From assembly GCF_050436995.1 (NCBI RefSeq), contig NC_134769.1:4774001-4838000 (forward strand): 64,000 bases of DNA, written 5' to 3'. The notes beneath the pieces were generated by a model that was not told the origin of the DNA, made no database searches, and saw nothing but the letters and a program-made list of their open reading frames with translations. A program made the position numbers and the translations under genes. This DNA comes from Anticarsia gemmatalis (lineage: Eukaryota; Arthropoda; Insecta; Lepidoptera; Erebidae). Positions 40,201 to 55,200 of this stretch are shown here, piece by piece; position 1 is the first letter of the stretch; the number at the start of each line of letters is the position of its first letter.

Positions 40201-43200
40201 CGTCCAGATAAGCCGATACGACGGGAAGTCCCATGTTGAATTAGGAATGATAAAAATATGTAATCTGTTTTAGAGGAAATAGTTTTGGTAGTTCATTAAG
40301 GATAATATCTAGTCAAAAGCTTTATTCTATTTATAATATTAGTAGACAGATTTTATCTTTATAAAGTTATAGATAAGTTAGGTTTTTCTAGACAAACGAC
40401 AAAAAAATTATTAGTTAAGACTTGCTGCAAACATCGGTTCGGCATTAATCGGTCTAGCCGGGCGGAAAAACCGAATATGTGAAAATTAACCCGATCGGCA
40501 CAAGCCGAACAATTTAGTCGAGTAGGTTTTGTTGTTCAATTAATATAACCGAACTGAATATGTATGGAGCAAGTCTGATTCCTTTTGTGTGTCATTAGAA
40601 TCCCATTGTAACTTATTTTTGTATGTTTGTATGTATATTTGCATGTTTCTTTTAACCCACTCGCCGGTGCGTGACTGAGCCAAAATTTTGCATGTTTCGA
40701 GCTCGGAACATGCACTTCTGTCAATTTATGTATTTTACGGTGTACATATGACGTGTTTAGGTAATCTTTTAAGCTGAACTTGAATTGCCTGACGTAGCTT
40801 GGTGACCTTGGAAAATGCTCCCACAGAATACATTAGGTATATGTATATGAGAAATATTTTCTATAGAAAAGTCTATGTTCTCAATAAGAATGAAAATCAC
40901 GTGCCCAAGAAAGGAAAGGTTAACCTTCAGATAAGTATCCGATATCATAACTAAAATAAAAACAATTTTTAACTATGTATTTTTTAGATAGTTTGCCGTT
41001 ACTTATATATTATTTTCAATGTAAACTTATCCATGTAAATCTGACCTTACTTTTAATTTTTTCATAACTTTCAATTGAATATTAGTCACTATACGGCTTC
41101 TGGCTCAGACAGTATTGAATTTCAGTACAAAATTATTTTGAAACCAAAAAGGATGTTCTAATTGTATTCATTAATTTTCGTGCTTGACTTCAGGTTTCGT
41201 AAAATTGTATACAAAATTAGAACAAATACATTTTTCTTCGACAATAATTTTGTAGTTATAAAAATAATTATTTTAAGTAAGTATACAATTAATTGGTCTG
41301 TCTTAAAAATAACTATAAAATTTATTGCGAATTAATTTAAAATATACCAACATTAAAATGATATTCATTTTATGAAGAATATTTGGTAAAAATAGTACAT
41401 TATACATCGTATTTGCCAAGACAAATCACTAATAGACACAAAAAACAGATCCTCTAACATCGAAGAAATTAAATTAATTCAGCTGTCACTACTAAGCAAA
41501 CAAATAAATTGATATATTACCAAGATAATGCAGTTTAAAAGCAAAATTAAATCCTAGTAATAAACTATTCACTTTATTTACTTATTCTATTTCGTATAGT
41601 TTACGATACCTACATTTTGTAAACTGTTGTTTTACAAACAAAGGCGGTTCTTGCATACAAATTAGAAAGCAGTCGGCTACCGTACCAATATACAAAAGGG
41701 GTGATAAGCTGCAGTATCGAAAGCTTAACTGAAAGCTTGTTATCTCAAAGGGCAGCCGGAGAATGCAATCGATTGATAAAACTAAAACAATGGCATTAAC
41801 GCAACTGCAATACATCATAAAATAACCTTGGTAGGTATTTATACGACTGCTAAAATAAATAAATAACTAAAGAAATATTTTCTAGGGTTCGGTATCCAAA
41901 GGGTAAAAAGGGATCCTAATACTAAAACTTCGATGTCTGTTTGTCACCAGACTGTATCTCATGAACCATGATAAAGAGACAGTAATAATATAATTTTCAT
42001 AGATGTTACATTTTGTTGCTTCTGTAAAAAGAACTACTAGAAAACAGAATAAAATAACTATTTAAGGGGGTTTTCCATACAGCCAACGTGATTTTTTGAA
42101 TAATGGTATGGAGGCCTTCGTCTAACTTACACTTGGCTGGTAATTTGAGCTTAAGCTGAATTTTTCAACTGTTAATAGGTTTTTATTATGTTTACAGAAA
42201 TCAGAAAAACAATAAGTAAGCACTAGGCACTGAATGTTATTTTCCTAGTTATTAGCTGTTATAGGAAAACCATATTATAAAGGATGTGAAGTAAAAGTTA
42301 TCATATTTTTCCCTCTTATAACAAACAATAAATAATAATTATGTATTATAAAGTAATATTATATTTAAATTTAATCCATACTAATATTATAAATGCGAAA
42401 GTAACTCTGTCTGTCTGTCTGTCTGTCTGCTACTCAATCACGCCTAAACTACTGAACCAATTTGCATGAAATTTGGTATGGAGATAGTTTGATATCCGAG
42501 AAAGGACATAGGCTACTTTTTACCCCGGGAAAATGACGCATTTCCCGGGAAAATTCAGGTTTCGCCACCGAAGTCGCGAATAATCAATATTATAATGACA
42601 TTGAATTAACAAAATTCCGTTGTCATGGCAACAGTTTTAATGGCAGATATGCTTTAGCGCGAGTTATATGAGATACAAATAATTTTGAGAATATTTTTCG
42701 TGAAAAAAAGCATATTTTGTTGTTAAGGAATAATTAAGCTTTGTATTAGTAAAAAAAAATCATTCACGCGAGCGGAGCCGCACGGGTCAGCTAGTAATTT
42801 ATAATTTAATCATGTATAGGTATAGTGTTCCTTCCATGATTCAATTAGGAATTGTACGGTATTATCATAATCACCACTACAAATTGTAAAACAAAGTCGC
42901 CTGCCTTGTCTGCTTGTCTGTTCGCGATAAACTCAAAATCTACTGAACGAATGTTCATGCGGATTTAACCAATAGATAGAACGCTTCTCAAAGAAGAGGA
43001 ATTGTGATCAGAATAATGTTAAACCAGTGTGACCATTTATTTTCCATGGTTCTTGTCTTTCTTTCGTTAATGCTAATTATCCCTAGTATGTATAAAATTA
43101 TTAAATTGTAGCATCATTGACAAAAACGTAATTTACAACCTAAAGCCATGATTTTCAGCGAATTATTGCGGTTACCGTAGTAGCTGGTAAATACCGCAAA

Positions 43201-46200
43201 ACTCGGAATTACATCTGCGTATTTGGAGTATAATTCATCGAATACATGAGGGATAAATAAAACAGGTATACACTTCCTTATAAATACGTACAACGTATCT
43301 GAAATACGTCAATCTACATAAGTTTCATTAATTAGTACAAGCTCTACTTAGTTTGGAATCAAATGACCGTGTGTGAATTGTCCAATAATATTTATTTACT
43401 AGATGCCGCCCACGACTTCGTCCGCGTAGAAACCCTTCGGGATAAAAAGAAGCCTTTGTGTTATTCTGGGTTTTCCATCGTAATCGGTTCAGCAGTATTG
43501 GCGTAAAAGAGTAACAAACATGGGATTATCTATTTAATTGTAATACCGCGATCTTATGAGTAATTTTATTGCAACGAAATTAATCACTATTTAGCAGTAG
43601 TTATAATAAAACGGAAAATGCTCAGGGCTGTATAAAAACCACATGACATGACCAATCCAAGATATACAATATTATAGGAAAGTCCCTTTTTGTTAACATG
43701 GGATTTACAGCGTAATGACTAATTAATAAAATAATGTAAATAATAATTTCATTATTAATAATGTACAAAACAGGAAGTGTACCACACAAATGGCTTTTTC
43801 CTAATACCAAAACTTTTATTATGACTCAGTAATATATAAATATCTTTGCTAATTTAAGGCAAGGGAAATTGTTCAATTCTAAACCCAATCATATTTAAAG
43901 TAATTTCAGAAGAATCAGAGTTATTTTGCTCTATTGAAATCTAACAAAGGTCAGGTGCGTAGTACTCGTAACCGGCCGTCCTGTATGACTAGATGTATGG
44001 ATGAGAATGAAGCAAAGGAACTTTTTAAGGATCGCAAGAGGCGTTCTCTAGGCTCTGCCTACCCCTATAGGAAGAAGGCGTGATTTTATGTATGTATGAA
44101 ACCTACCTAACAGAAAAATAGTTATTCCAGTTTCATCTCACAATCAATCAGAAAATAGGCAAACTCAAAAAGATACTTCAATACAATAATTTCTGCTCAA
44201 ACATTTTGTAGTAGTTTCACGTGAATGATCCAACATTGAGTTACAAACAACAAAATCTTTCATCTCGGTTTTATGAATATAATATGAGCCAATGTAACCC
44301 ACACTTGCGATGAATAATCGAGAAAGCGACACGGACGAACGGACAGACAGACAGAAAGTTATTTACGATATTATGCATTTAGATCGAGATAACTGCGCGA
44401 CAGATTTGCGTGAACGGTCGCGTAATCGCGTTTCTTATACGTTTGAAAAGAAACCACGATGGACATGTATTTTTGCTTTATCAGTTCATGAAATTAGCGT
44501 TTTTTAATTTTTGATTGATTGATTAAGTGAAACCCATCTTTTTTACTCTCTTTAAAGTCATATTTGCGCACTAATTATTACTCGTGGGGCTAAATTAACG
44601 CGCTTAAGAAACGATGACATGTGTTTCATCTGCACTTCTGTCCTAAATGGTACGCTTTTTTATTTGACCACCTTGTAGCGGCTTGCGGCTACATTCAGTC
44701 ACGGAAAGTTATTTGATTTTATGGTATTGTACTTGTTTATTGAAGATATGATAAGTACCAGCATCTGCAATATGTGAGAGCTTACTCAATGTACACACTG
44801 TTATGACTTGCTTTATTTTACAAAGAAAAATCTAAAATCGATTAATGAAAAGAAGATTATTGCCATTATATGGACTGATAAATTGCAAATCATAAAATTT
44901 TAATTCAAAACCTTTAGTTCAGAAGCTTAATGTCTAATTAATAAGAGTTAAACATATGATTTATGAACGTTAGGTTTCTTGAATTGCTTTATCATTTGCA
45001 AACGATGAATCAGTAATCAAAACGGGTATTATTCACAATACTGATCGTAATATTCCAATACTACAGAGTAGAGGAAGCATGAACACAATCGCTTAATGAC
45101 TCACTGATTGACCTATAACATGGTTTGAGTCAAAACAATGCGTATTGATAATATGTTATGACATTTACAAACATTTACCTATTGTTGGAGATATCGCAAT
45201 GTTACTGATGAATCATTATCGTGATAACTGCGAAGTTTTATCCGTGTTGACAGAATCCCGTAGTCATTTTTTTCGGGATAAAAACTATGTATCTGGTTAG
45301 AAGTTACTATGGGATAATGTAAGTTACTACAAATTAAAGAAAATTCGGTAAGACAATGGGAGAGATTACACCTACCAAAATAAGCCCGTATTAGGAGATA
45401 GTAATTCAAAGATGATGGCCGTCGTGTAGTACTTAAGGTGATCGACACGCCACGATCGTCTAAAAAAATCTAATTAAAAATCAATCTATAAAGACAACTC
45501 AATACAACATTTATGAACAAAGGATTAAGTAAATGTACAATCGGCATCTGCGAACTCGTAGTAAAACCGTTCTATTTGTGTTTCCAAACTTGTACAGTAT
45601 GGTGGTGTGGTGCGGGCGCACGCCGCCGCATTTCCGCAGTGACGCCATCGCAGGCTCGAATTCCAGGAATTGACTATAACTACACCATGCTTTGTTTTAG
45701 GCCATTGTTTCAGCTTAGAACTCGGTTTTAGCATATTTTTTGCTAGTTCGATGATGAAGATGATATTGTGTTTGTGACAATGGAAGAATTGCTTTGCGTG
45801 ATTTGTATGTTTTACCAATTGGACATTTAACCGCAGGTAGAGTACAATACTTACTTAGGTACGCAGAAACTCCCGGTTAGAGTATAGTCATCGCCAAGAT
45901 CATACAGCATTATAGAATAATTATAAATAAATAAAGACCCCGACTCAAAATAATCCGATATTTAAATTGGAGGATCTACCGCGATCCGTAACCAAAGGCC
46001 ATCATCATTGTCTTCACCTAATTCATTACGATAAACGTAGTTGCATAACTACCTACCTATAAATGGATGGAGCTACGAAATTAACCAATTAGAAATAACA
46101 AGGAACTAGCTAACTAACCAAAAACGACGCACAATATGTAGCTACGTCTTTCTTAGATGCAATCGCATACGCAAATGCTACTTAATCATTGTTGTGTAAG

Positions 46201-49200
46201 ATCCTAACTTGGTTAGGTTATGTGGCAGGTATTTCTCGAGGCCGAGTAATACCTTCCTCCGCATAAATTAGGAGGACCAGATCCCTTTGTCTGAGTTAGC
46301 AGTGACTAATATCATAGTGTAATACGAAACGAAGCTTCCTGCAGTTTCTAATTTTATGCACGTATTAAACTTGGAAAATACTGACGAATTCAGAAACTGA
46401 TATGGACGTTTGTAGAGTTTGTAAATTCATTCTTCTATCAAAGATGCGAAATGTCAGTCGGTCTGCTTGTTGCTTATACGGCCACACTTTAAACACATCT
46501 GCAATATTAAATTTGGCCCAATTTTTATGTTTGCAATATTCGAAGCGAGCCCGAAACGCCTTCCTTACTAAAAATAGGCTACAGTTTTGTGAAATCAATC
46601 CTTGAAACACTAGTTCGCTATCATGGTATATGGTAATTTCACTAACTGAATATTATACCAATTAAAATGTGACTATTTGGACTAAACAGTGCAAATTGGA
46701 CAGTCATAAGCTTGTTTGTACATTTTCAGCTAGTTAATAAATCAGTACATAAACACACACATTTCCGCATTTACCTGGACCATAATAGACTGTTTACGTG
46801 CACTTACAAGTGGTATGCGTTGGTTTATTTCTCGTTCACTCATCAGCCTTACCTCAATGACTCATGGGGTGTTGACCTGGCCACTTTGTGAGATATTGCT
46901 TCCAGTGTGCGTATTACGAATATTTTCGACGTAGGAACAAAGCTGCGCATTCCTTTTGAGTTATAATTAGTACTTATGCGATATCGGTATTGCAAAGGTC
47001 AAAAAACGGGATCCAATCGGCAGATGAACTTGTAAATAGTGTTTAAAGAAAATATTATACAATATTATTCGAATATTATCAAAAAATATTATGATGCATT
47101 TAACATTCCATTAAATCGATAGTGTAGGCAAAATATTTATATTTTTTACTTTATACAATCCGTATAAATTGCATCATAAACCTATTTAGAAATTCGTATG
47201 TTTGCAACATTTTATCCGGTTTATACAAATGAGGGGTAAAATAATCAATAATGTTCTAGGGACCTAACCCTTTTGCTGCACGTGTCATCAATTTTCGACC
47301 CCTTCTCATTCAAATGAAAAGGTCTAAATTAAAAAAACCCCAGCTGTTACAACTGGTCAGAACTGGTAATACGAAGAGCAAATAGGGCTACTGGACATAA
47401 GGGACATGTCCAGTTTTTGCCAGTTTGTACGGTTGAATTCACAACCATAATATTAAAATATCTCTTTATACTTCAATGAAGGTCACACATTATTGTCTGA
47501 AGATAAACAAACATAACCTGTTTGAGTGAGTTTGAGGCAAAAACTAAATATTTTTTTACAACCTATATTTAGACGTGCTAGTCTGCTAAAAAGAGGTGGT
47601 ACTATTCTAAACACCAACATTTAAAGAGTGCAAAGACTTAGAAGATCCTGCCGACCTAACAATTCAGAAGGAATTTAAGCTCAAGTCTATGGTAATAAGA
47701 AAACCTGCATCATACAAAAAAGACTCACAACTTGACTTAAAAAACCTTTTACTTTTCGAATCTATTCCGATTTTTTGGGGGAAGTAAAAGCAGTATATCC
47801 GGAATTAAAAACGTTTTACAACGAGAAACGAGTCCATTGGAGAAACGGTAACGAATATGACTCATAGTTATCTATTTAGCCGATATAACTGTAAGCATGT
47901 ATTTCGTAACGTCGGGCGAAAGGCTTTTTGGCCGCGGTAAAACCAGAATGGCCGGCATTGTATCGACACTTGAATTTAAATAATTAATGTAAAAGCTTTT
48001 GTGTATAATGGAGTGTTGTTGATATTTTAGAAGGGCACATTTTATTGTATTGGCATTCTGTTTACCTGGTAAACTTATTCTTATGATAAAAAAGAACCAG
48101 AAAGTGAACATATGTATATAGCATTTGCTCGCAAATCAAACTTGAACCAAAAATTGTGATATAAATCGGCTTAAAAAGAGTAATTCCAGTGGTCGGTCAG
48201 TACTAAGATTAGTCAAAAATGACCCCAAAAAGACAACAGGGAAGTATTGGATCCTGATAAAAGAAAAAAATATGTGCAGTGGCAACGAGTGGCCTATATA
48301 AAGCAATAAACAGCAACCGGTCCATTTGTAAACCTGTTCCTTAAGCACTGGTGCTCATAAAACAGCACAATATAAATTAGACATTGTTCGCTTTAAATAC
48401 ATTCACCGTTACGAAATAATTTATAGCCTAAACTCTGTTTTGTATAGAAGTAACAGTGTCTGCGATGGGTACTTAGAATTGACAATAATAGATGTACTGC
48501 CGTTGAGTTTACGACTTCGAAAGCTGTTAAAGCGATTGAGAGGTCTTTAGCTACCTACAGATCGCCTAAAATGTAGCAGAGTTCAATTCGTGGCAAGATT
48601 TAATAATGTTTAGCATGTCGTGTCGGCAGTCCTAGATTTTCCTTTTGGAATCTATTGTCCTGACAAAATTTGACGTGCACTAGATCGCATTCGTGATCCA
48701 CAAACTGATTAGAGGCGTCCAAATCGCCAGAATCTATTTATCCTGCTACAAATCAGTCACGGTTCTTTACAACCAAGAAACGCACGTAATTCTAATTTGA
48801 CACACAAAGTTATCGTAAAACACGTAACGTTATCGCAATTTCGCAACACAACAGACGACTTATCAATATTAAAGTGCAATTTCACTGTCCAAACACAGTG
48901 TTAATCAATTGGAAAGCAATGTCGACGCACGCGAATTCATGTGCGTTACCGTAGCCGATGACAATGTACCACGGATTATAAGAACGCCAATTATTTTTGA
49001 AGATTCGTTTTCGTCTCGCTAAAACCGTCAAACTATTTACACAGACGCCGAAGCGAAACTTGTTCAAGTAGGCAGCTTAATTAGGCTATTATTACATACA
49101 ATTTTATTCTTGTTTAGCGAATAAAAAGTAAATTAACATGTCAGCGCGCCAGTCTTCAACATAATTGGAGTTAACACGCTTTTTTATACAACACGCTATT

Positions 49201-52200
49201 TGACTACAATCTTTGCCATCAAGCACCGTATTTATTTAACAAATCATAAATAACTTTATGAGCGTCAATTGATATAAAATTTACATACCGATTTCAAAAT
49301 TATCTTTTATCGATTACAGCTACTAATAAAATTATCAATTCCACAAAAAAGTTATCTTATCACTCCATACCTGTGGATCAGGTTTTTGAAACGCGTGACG
49401 ACCAATCCGTCGCCTATGAAGACGAAACTAGGCACAAAAAATAAGATAATCCCGTAGGATATCGGATTGGAGCAATATTATAACTCAACGGGTCTTCAAC
49501 GCATTTAAAAATTAAAGATTACTAAAGCTTTAATGTTGCATGTCGTTTAAATTTTAAGCAGGTTTCAATTCATTTGCAGCAGGAGTACCTTCAGAATCCA
49601 GAAATGGAGACAGCCCGGTATAGGTACAAAAAAAGATATTAGACTTATAGACCTTCGATAAAAAAAACATAATACAATAAAGGACGGTCCCGGGAGGCGC
49701 CAAGTCAATTCACCTTTAACCTAATACCAAGACATAACCATAATATTCCATCCATGAGTCACCGTTTTACCTATACGTACGTATGTCGGGTTGACGTCAT
49801 CGGTATAAATCTTACTCATGCGTGGTAAACACGAAATGACATGGTGGTATTTGAGCTTAGTCTTACTTTGGAGGACAAGCCTCGATTGGAGGTGCTATTG
49901 TTGTAGGAAACAATTTAAGTAAATGAATAGGAGATTATTAAGTTTCCAGTGTGTCCTCATAAATTGACAATTTTAGCAAAAGGGTATGCTTTGCGATGAC
50001 ATTGAACTAACAATTTCATAGGCACTTGCAAATCTAGGAATACATCTTAAAACTTGGATTGCTGTGACTTTTATCCAATTATCCAGTGGACTCTTTTGGG
50101 GCTGCATTGAGTCTCCCGTCCTCAAGCCTTGAGCCCTTTCTCTAGATCCTTTGGTGCGGTCGTTCTAGCAAAACCAGAGGTTTTAGAATTTTCAACTGGA
50201 AAAACAAATTCCTTAAAGCCTTCTACTAATTTTGTTTTATTCCACCACAAATAAAAAATGAATCATGAGATATTTCATAAACTCAAAGTACGTGAATAGA
50301 ATTCCATCGTGTGAAATGTTAATGGAACTCCAGTCTTATTTTCTGTGGCTTACTCATGCGTACGAAATTTTCACCGGTTGCGTGAGTGAAGCCGGGTTAC
50401 GCTACAAGTATGTTATTTTGTCGTATCATCCAATGATTCAGTTTAACCGCGGTTATGTTAGAAACATTGCATTTGATGAAAGTTTGCGTGTTTGACACTT
50501 GTAAAAGATTTGCAATCGTGTTGCTGTGTTTGTTTATAAAATTGTTATTCACTTTCAATCATTTGAGGTTTCTGTAACCACATACATTACTTTATACAAA
50601 TAATAGTCTGTGATAGAGGGAAAGCTAAAATAACTTTGCTCTGTACACATTAGTGTTGCCAGGAACTATTGTCTGCAAAAACTAACTCAATCGTTATTTT
50701 AAGAGAAGTTAAAGTTATAGAGGCATAGTTTAGAAATGCTGAGAGCTTTAATTTTAGTGTAAGAGTGATAAACTCAGATGTTTTAAGAGCTCAAGGACCC
50801 CCCCTAGCCATATACACAGAAAGCATATTAGCCAAAGCTCACGATGTGAAAGAGCAAGTGATTAACGGACAAAGAACAATTCATATCTTTCAAAAATAAC
50901 TGCTCTTTTTATACAACTCATTACTAAATCAATAGAACCTACTGCTACATAAATGATCTCAAATACTTAAAACATTTTTCAAATCAAGATACCGTTATTC
51001 GTCAAAGTAGATTAACACATAGCAAGCAAGACTGTCAACTCAACAAGCTTTACGATGCAATCTCAAGTAATTACAGAATCAAATAAAATCTTCATACGTT
51101 TATAACTGAACAAGGGAGCCTCGTTAACTAATGTTTAGCCTTTTGACCATTCAGCCGTACCCGCGGTCATTGCCATTTAAAAGTATACCGACCAATGTAA
51201 CCTGACCTCTCGAAGTTAGCACTTTTTTACCAATGCTGTATACTGGGGGAGGTCTATCACTGGCCTTAAACTGGTGGGTCGAAGTTTTCTTTGAGCAAAA
51301 CTTTTTATTGACTTTTTTATGCAAGTGTGTAGGTTGGTGAATAGATTAAGTGTTTATGTCCCTCGATGTAAGTATAATCTATAGAGTAAGTACTCGAGTG
51401 CCTGTAGTTTGAATGTCAACAACGTGGTTTGGTATGACGAGCGCTTGACATTTTGCCGCCTAGATTTTCTAGATAATATTACAAGGCTAGGACTTGAGGC
51501 GAACGTCTATCTCTTTCTGATATAAACCTCTCACTCTACTACTTTACCGTAATTAGCAGACGTGTAAAGAAATTAAAATTTTCGAACGCGACTTTTTTGT
51601 TTACAGATCTGGCAACATTACTAGACTATGACGTCACTATTTTCTTAGAGTTGCAATATCAAAAGTAAACATACAGCTTTAAGGCATCTCTTTTGAACTG
51701 CACAATGGTTTTCAAGTCTGTTTTATTCGCAGTCAGCTAGACACACACCTACATGGGTGCTAGACATCTCCACGACCAAAAGCATTCAATTTTAGACCCT
51801 ATTGCTTTCATGTTAAGGTTTGACTGATATGGCAAGTGACCACATTCTTTGCTCAAGGTCGATGCAATGACCTACCGTGTCGTGTTCAAGTGAGCAAATA
51901 AACTACACTAATTATCTGTGGATGCAATTAAAAATTATTGTACATCCTTATATTGTGTTTGTTGAGTGATGTGGAAAGTGCCTACACAAAGTGTTTATGA
52001 GTACCAGCCTGTCAACACAGCAAGAAAAACGAAATTTTAAACTTGTTTGGGTACAAATTCTTGATGTTATAAAGTTATGTAGAACTAAAACAGCCTTGTT
52101 ATCGCTAAATCTGACTTTCATGGCATAAACTCAAAATAAAATTTGTCAATAAACTAAGCTATGTCGATAAAACGAATACATTTCTATTCCGCTATAGATT

Positions 52201-55200
52201 ACGAGAAGAAAAAAATACAGTGGTGTGAATAACAAAAGCAAAAATGGCATACGAAATTAAACTTGAAGTTTAATCTAGCCAAAACAAAAACAGGGTCCTA
52301 AAAATAACACAACAACAGCCGATTGCTCATATTTTTGAGGGCAATGAGTCATATCAGAGTCCGGAACTACGTACCTTAAGGTCACGAATTCAAGAGCGAA
52401 GCAATTATTTTTACAAAGTTATGGTGTACGGTGAAATTTCCAACACCTTTTTACTTCCTCTTTTGTGAAACCTTGAGTTCCTGCCAAGAGACCTTTTAAG
52501 CCTTATTTCTTGAAGCAATCAATAAAATAAATAAACTGTTATCTGACGACGAAAAGGCACGCGAATGTGGCTTTCCTAAATCACGCGATTCCCTACTATG
52601 GTAGTTTATTAACACCTTATAAAGGGCCTCGAGGAAAATCGACTAAGACTTTACCAAAGTTTCGGGCAAAAGTTATTCTCTTTAAAGTACGGCAGCCGTA
52701 TGTAATCATAGTCTTTTCATAAAGTACTCTTTCCTATCATATCAATATGAAAAACATATACCACAATTATTATAGGCGTTCAAACAACCACATTGCAATC
52801 TTATCAATAAAAGATGCATTTAAGATACACAATCAAGCTACAAGTACTAGCTGGGATTATAGTCTTGCTAACAAATTGAACACATCCTACAATTAGTTAT
52901 AGATCGGTGATTTTATTCACCATTTACAGGGTAATAAGATGTTTCTTATGGCGTTTCATTAAAAGTTATGTGCCGGGTCTGTTATTCGTAGGAACCAAAT
53001 GATCTGTAATACAATTCTTTGGTAAGAATAAGATAGGGATCACGTCTTAGCTAAGACCTAGGACGTGCTCGTGTGTTGTGTTTGGCTATCAGCGTTATAT
53101 GTTATAGAGTCTTAAACGGTCAAGATAAAGGTTATAGGCCTCTAAAAACTATACACCGCAAAACAAAGCTACTACTATGAAATCATCAGGTATACTCGAA
53201 ACTAAAATTATACCTATAAATAAATGTTCAGCTTCTTCGCAACCAATTCCTAGGAAGTCCAGTTAGCAGTACCAGTACTCCACATTCTAAGTACTTAAGA
53301 GCTAATATAAACACCTCAAACGCTGACAGCCACTACATCGATAACAACATTGTTTACGTTAAGCTGTGTGTTCCGGCACGTTTCTCGTATAAATAATATC
53401 GATATTAGTACCTACCTACTCAGATGGTATGGCATGACCAAGAATGAATGAAAGTAGAATAACTTCTAAAATTTACTATTCGGAGGTTAATGGAAGACTG
53501 ACATACACAAATCACATCGGTGATGTCTTCAAAAGGTCAGGTGCGTAGTACTCGTAACCGGCGGTCATTTCATAGATGGGTGACTGCATGTGAACTGAGA
53601 GTCTCCGTGCTACGGAGGGCACGTTAAAAGTCGGTCCCGGATCTATTAGGATAAATGTCGTTAAGCCACGTCAAAGACCTTCGGACGGCTTGAACAACTT
53701 TGACACCAGGTTGAATCTCAGGTGATCTTGAACCATTCCTCGTAGCAAAACTATCGATTTACAATGACAACTTTCATAAAACAAGACACAACCGGCATTT
53801 TCAATGCTACTAGCATCAATATCAACTAATAAATTAAATAGAAAGCCTTATCTACAGCCATTAGGATCCGAGACACTGGATGCAGTCATACCACTTGTAA
53901 ACTGCGATTGATTAATTGGTCTAGATGCAGAATCACATGATTCATAAGTAGACCACATTATTGATAGTCTAATGAGGACTAACTGTCTGAACACGTGCGT
54001 AGTAAGTGCAGCAACAGACGTAAATAATACTGTATTTACTAACCGACTCCCAAAAGAAATACGTTCTTGATTCATCAGCATTTTTGTCATGCTCCCCCAT
54101 AACCCTCAGGCGCTTGGGACTTACTTGCAAAAATTCTTAGTTATGAATCCGATCTCAAACTTAATGTTGATTAGTCACAAACTTAAAATCATGCCTTTAT
54201 CACATAGGGGTAGGCAAAAACCAGAGAACGCTACTTAATAGTAATTATTCTTCGGTTAATGTCAGAGGGGGTTGAGACCATTAATCAAGGCAGTCGAAAC
54301 CTTGATTCTTTTACTTGTCACCCCTTAGGAAGGAGCTAAAACCGAATTGAGAAGGAGTTTTCAAGATATTGTCGTAATTACGGGGCACGTAAACTTCGTA
54401 CGTATTTTTTTCAAATATGGACCTTTTGATGAAGAAAAGAAGAATCCAGGGCGTATTTATAGCTCTAACCGAAAATGGGTACGATATGTCTGTCTTGACT
54501 TACTAAAATAAGCATCAACAAATACCTACGTGCCTGGTACCAACTGAAATTTTACCTTCACTGCTAACATTCTAGAACATACCACACATTTAGGTTTCCA
54601 TACATGTTTTCCTTTACGATTTTTCCGTTACATAACACGGTAATAAAGCGGAGAATTGGTTAACCGATAACCCATTTGGTTATCCAATATCGCAGTACTT
54701 TAGCTAAAGATGTCAAGGCAACTCACGATGTTAGAATACTAAATCGTATGGAGTATTACCTGTTAAGCAATATAGTGACACATTGTGTATGTATGTATGT
54801 ACAGTTTAATGACTAAGAATTATTTGTAAAATACACCTGTGTGTGACAGGTGTTGAATTTCTAATGTGCTTGGTAGGTTTTTCGATTGAGTTGTTCATTG
54901 TGGTTGAAATTTCCCGAAAACATTTTAGTAAATGATTGTTTCTGTTACAAAAGGAATGACTAAAACTAAAAAAGGTACTTATTACAGATGCTCTACTTAT
55001 GTAGTAAGGATATCTGTTACTAAAGATAGGTTATTGAAAGTTGCTGCAGTTACCGCAGGTACCTAGTTAGAGCATGCAATCGACAGTAGTGATAAGTAGC
55101 AATAATGATAATGACTTACAATCTTCTGTCAGCTGAGAAATATACCTACTGTCTTTTTAATAATAATAATTAATGTCGTATAAGCTCTGATAAGTTATAT

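Larger units (their letters stand above)
30319..41883. other. Plastin intron 1, middle part: no gene seen
   Basis: No exon could be supported on either strand. The contents are family C repeat, a hAT MITE, two LINE fragments and two RTE-like tails (listed separately), plus unique AT-rich DNA. The open frames at 34682-34924, 36964-37206, 38133-38396 and 38626-38907 lack coding composition. Confidence 0.6.

Noticed and set aside
44310..44507. 65-codon frame with many charged residues
   Set aside because: It includes a GACAGACAGACAG microsatellite-like run and has no neighbours, splice structure or family signature.
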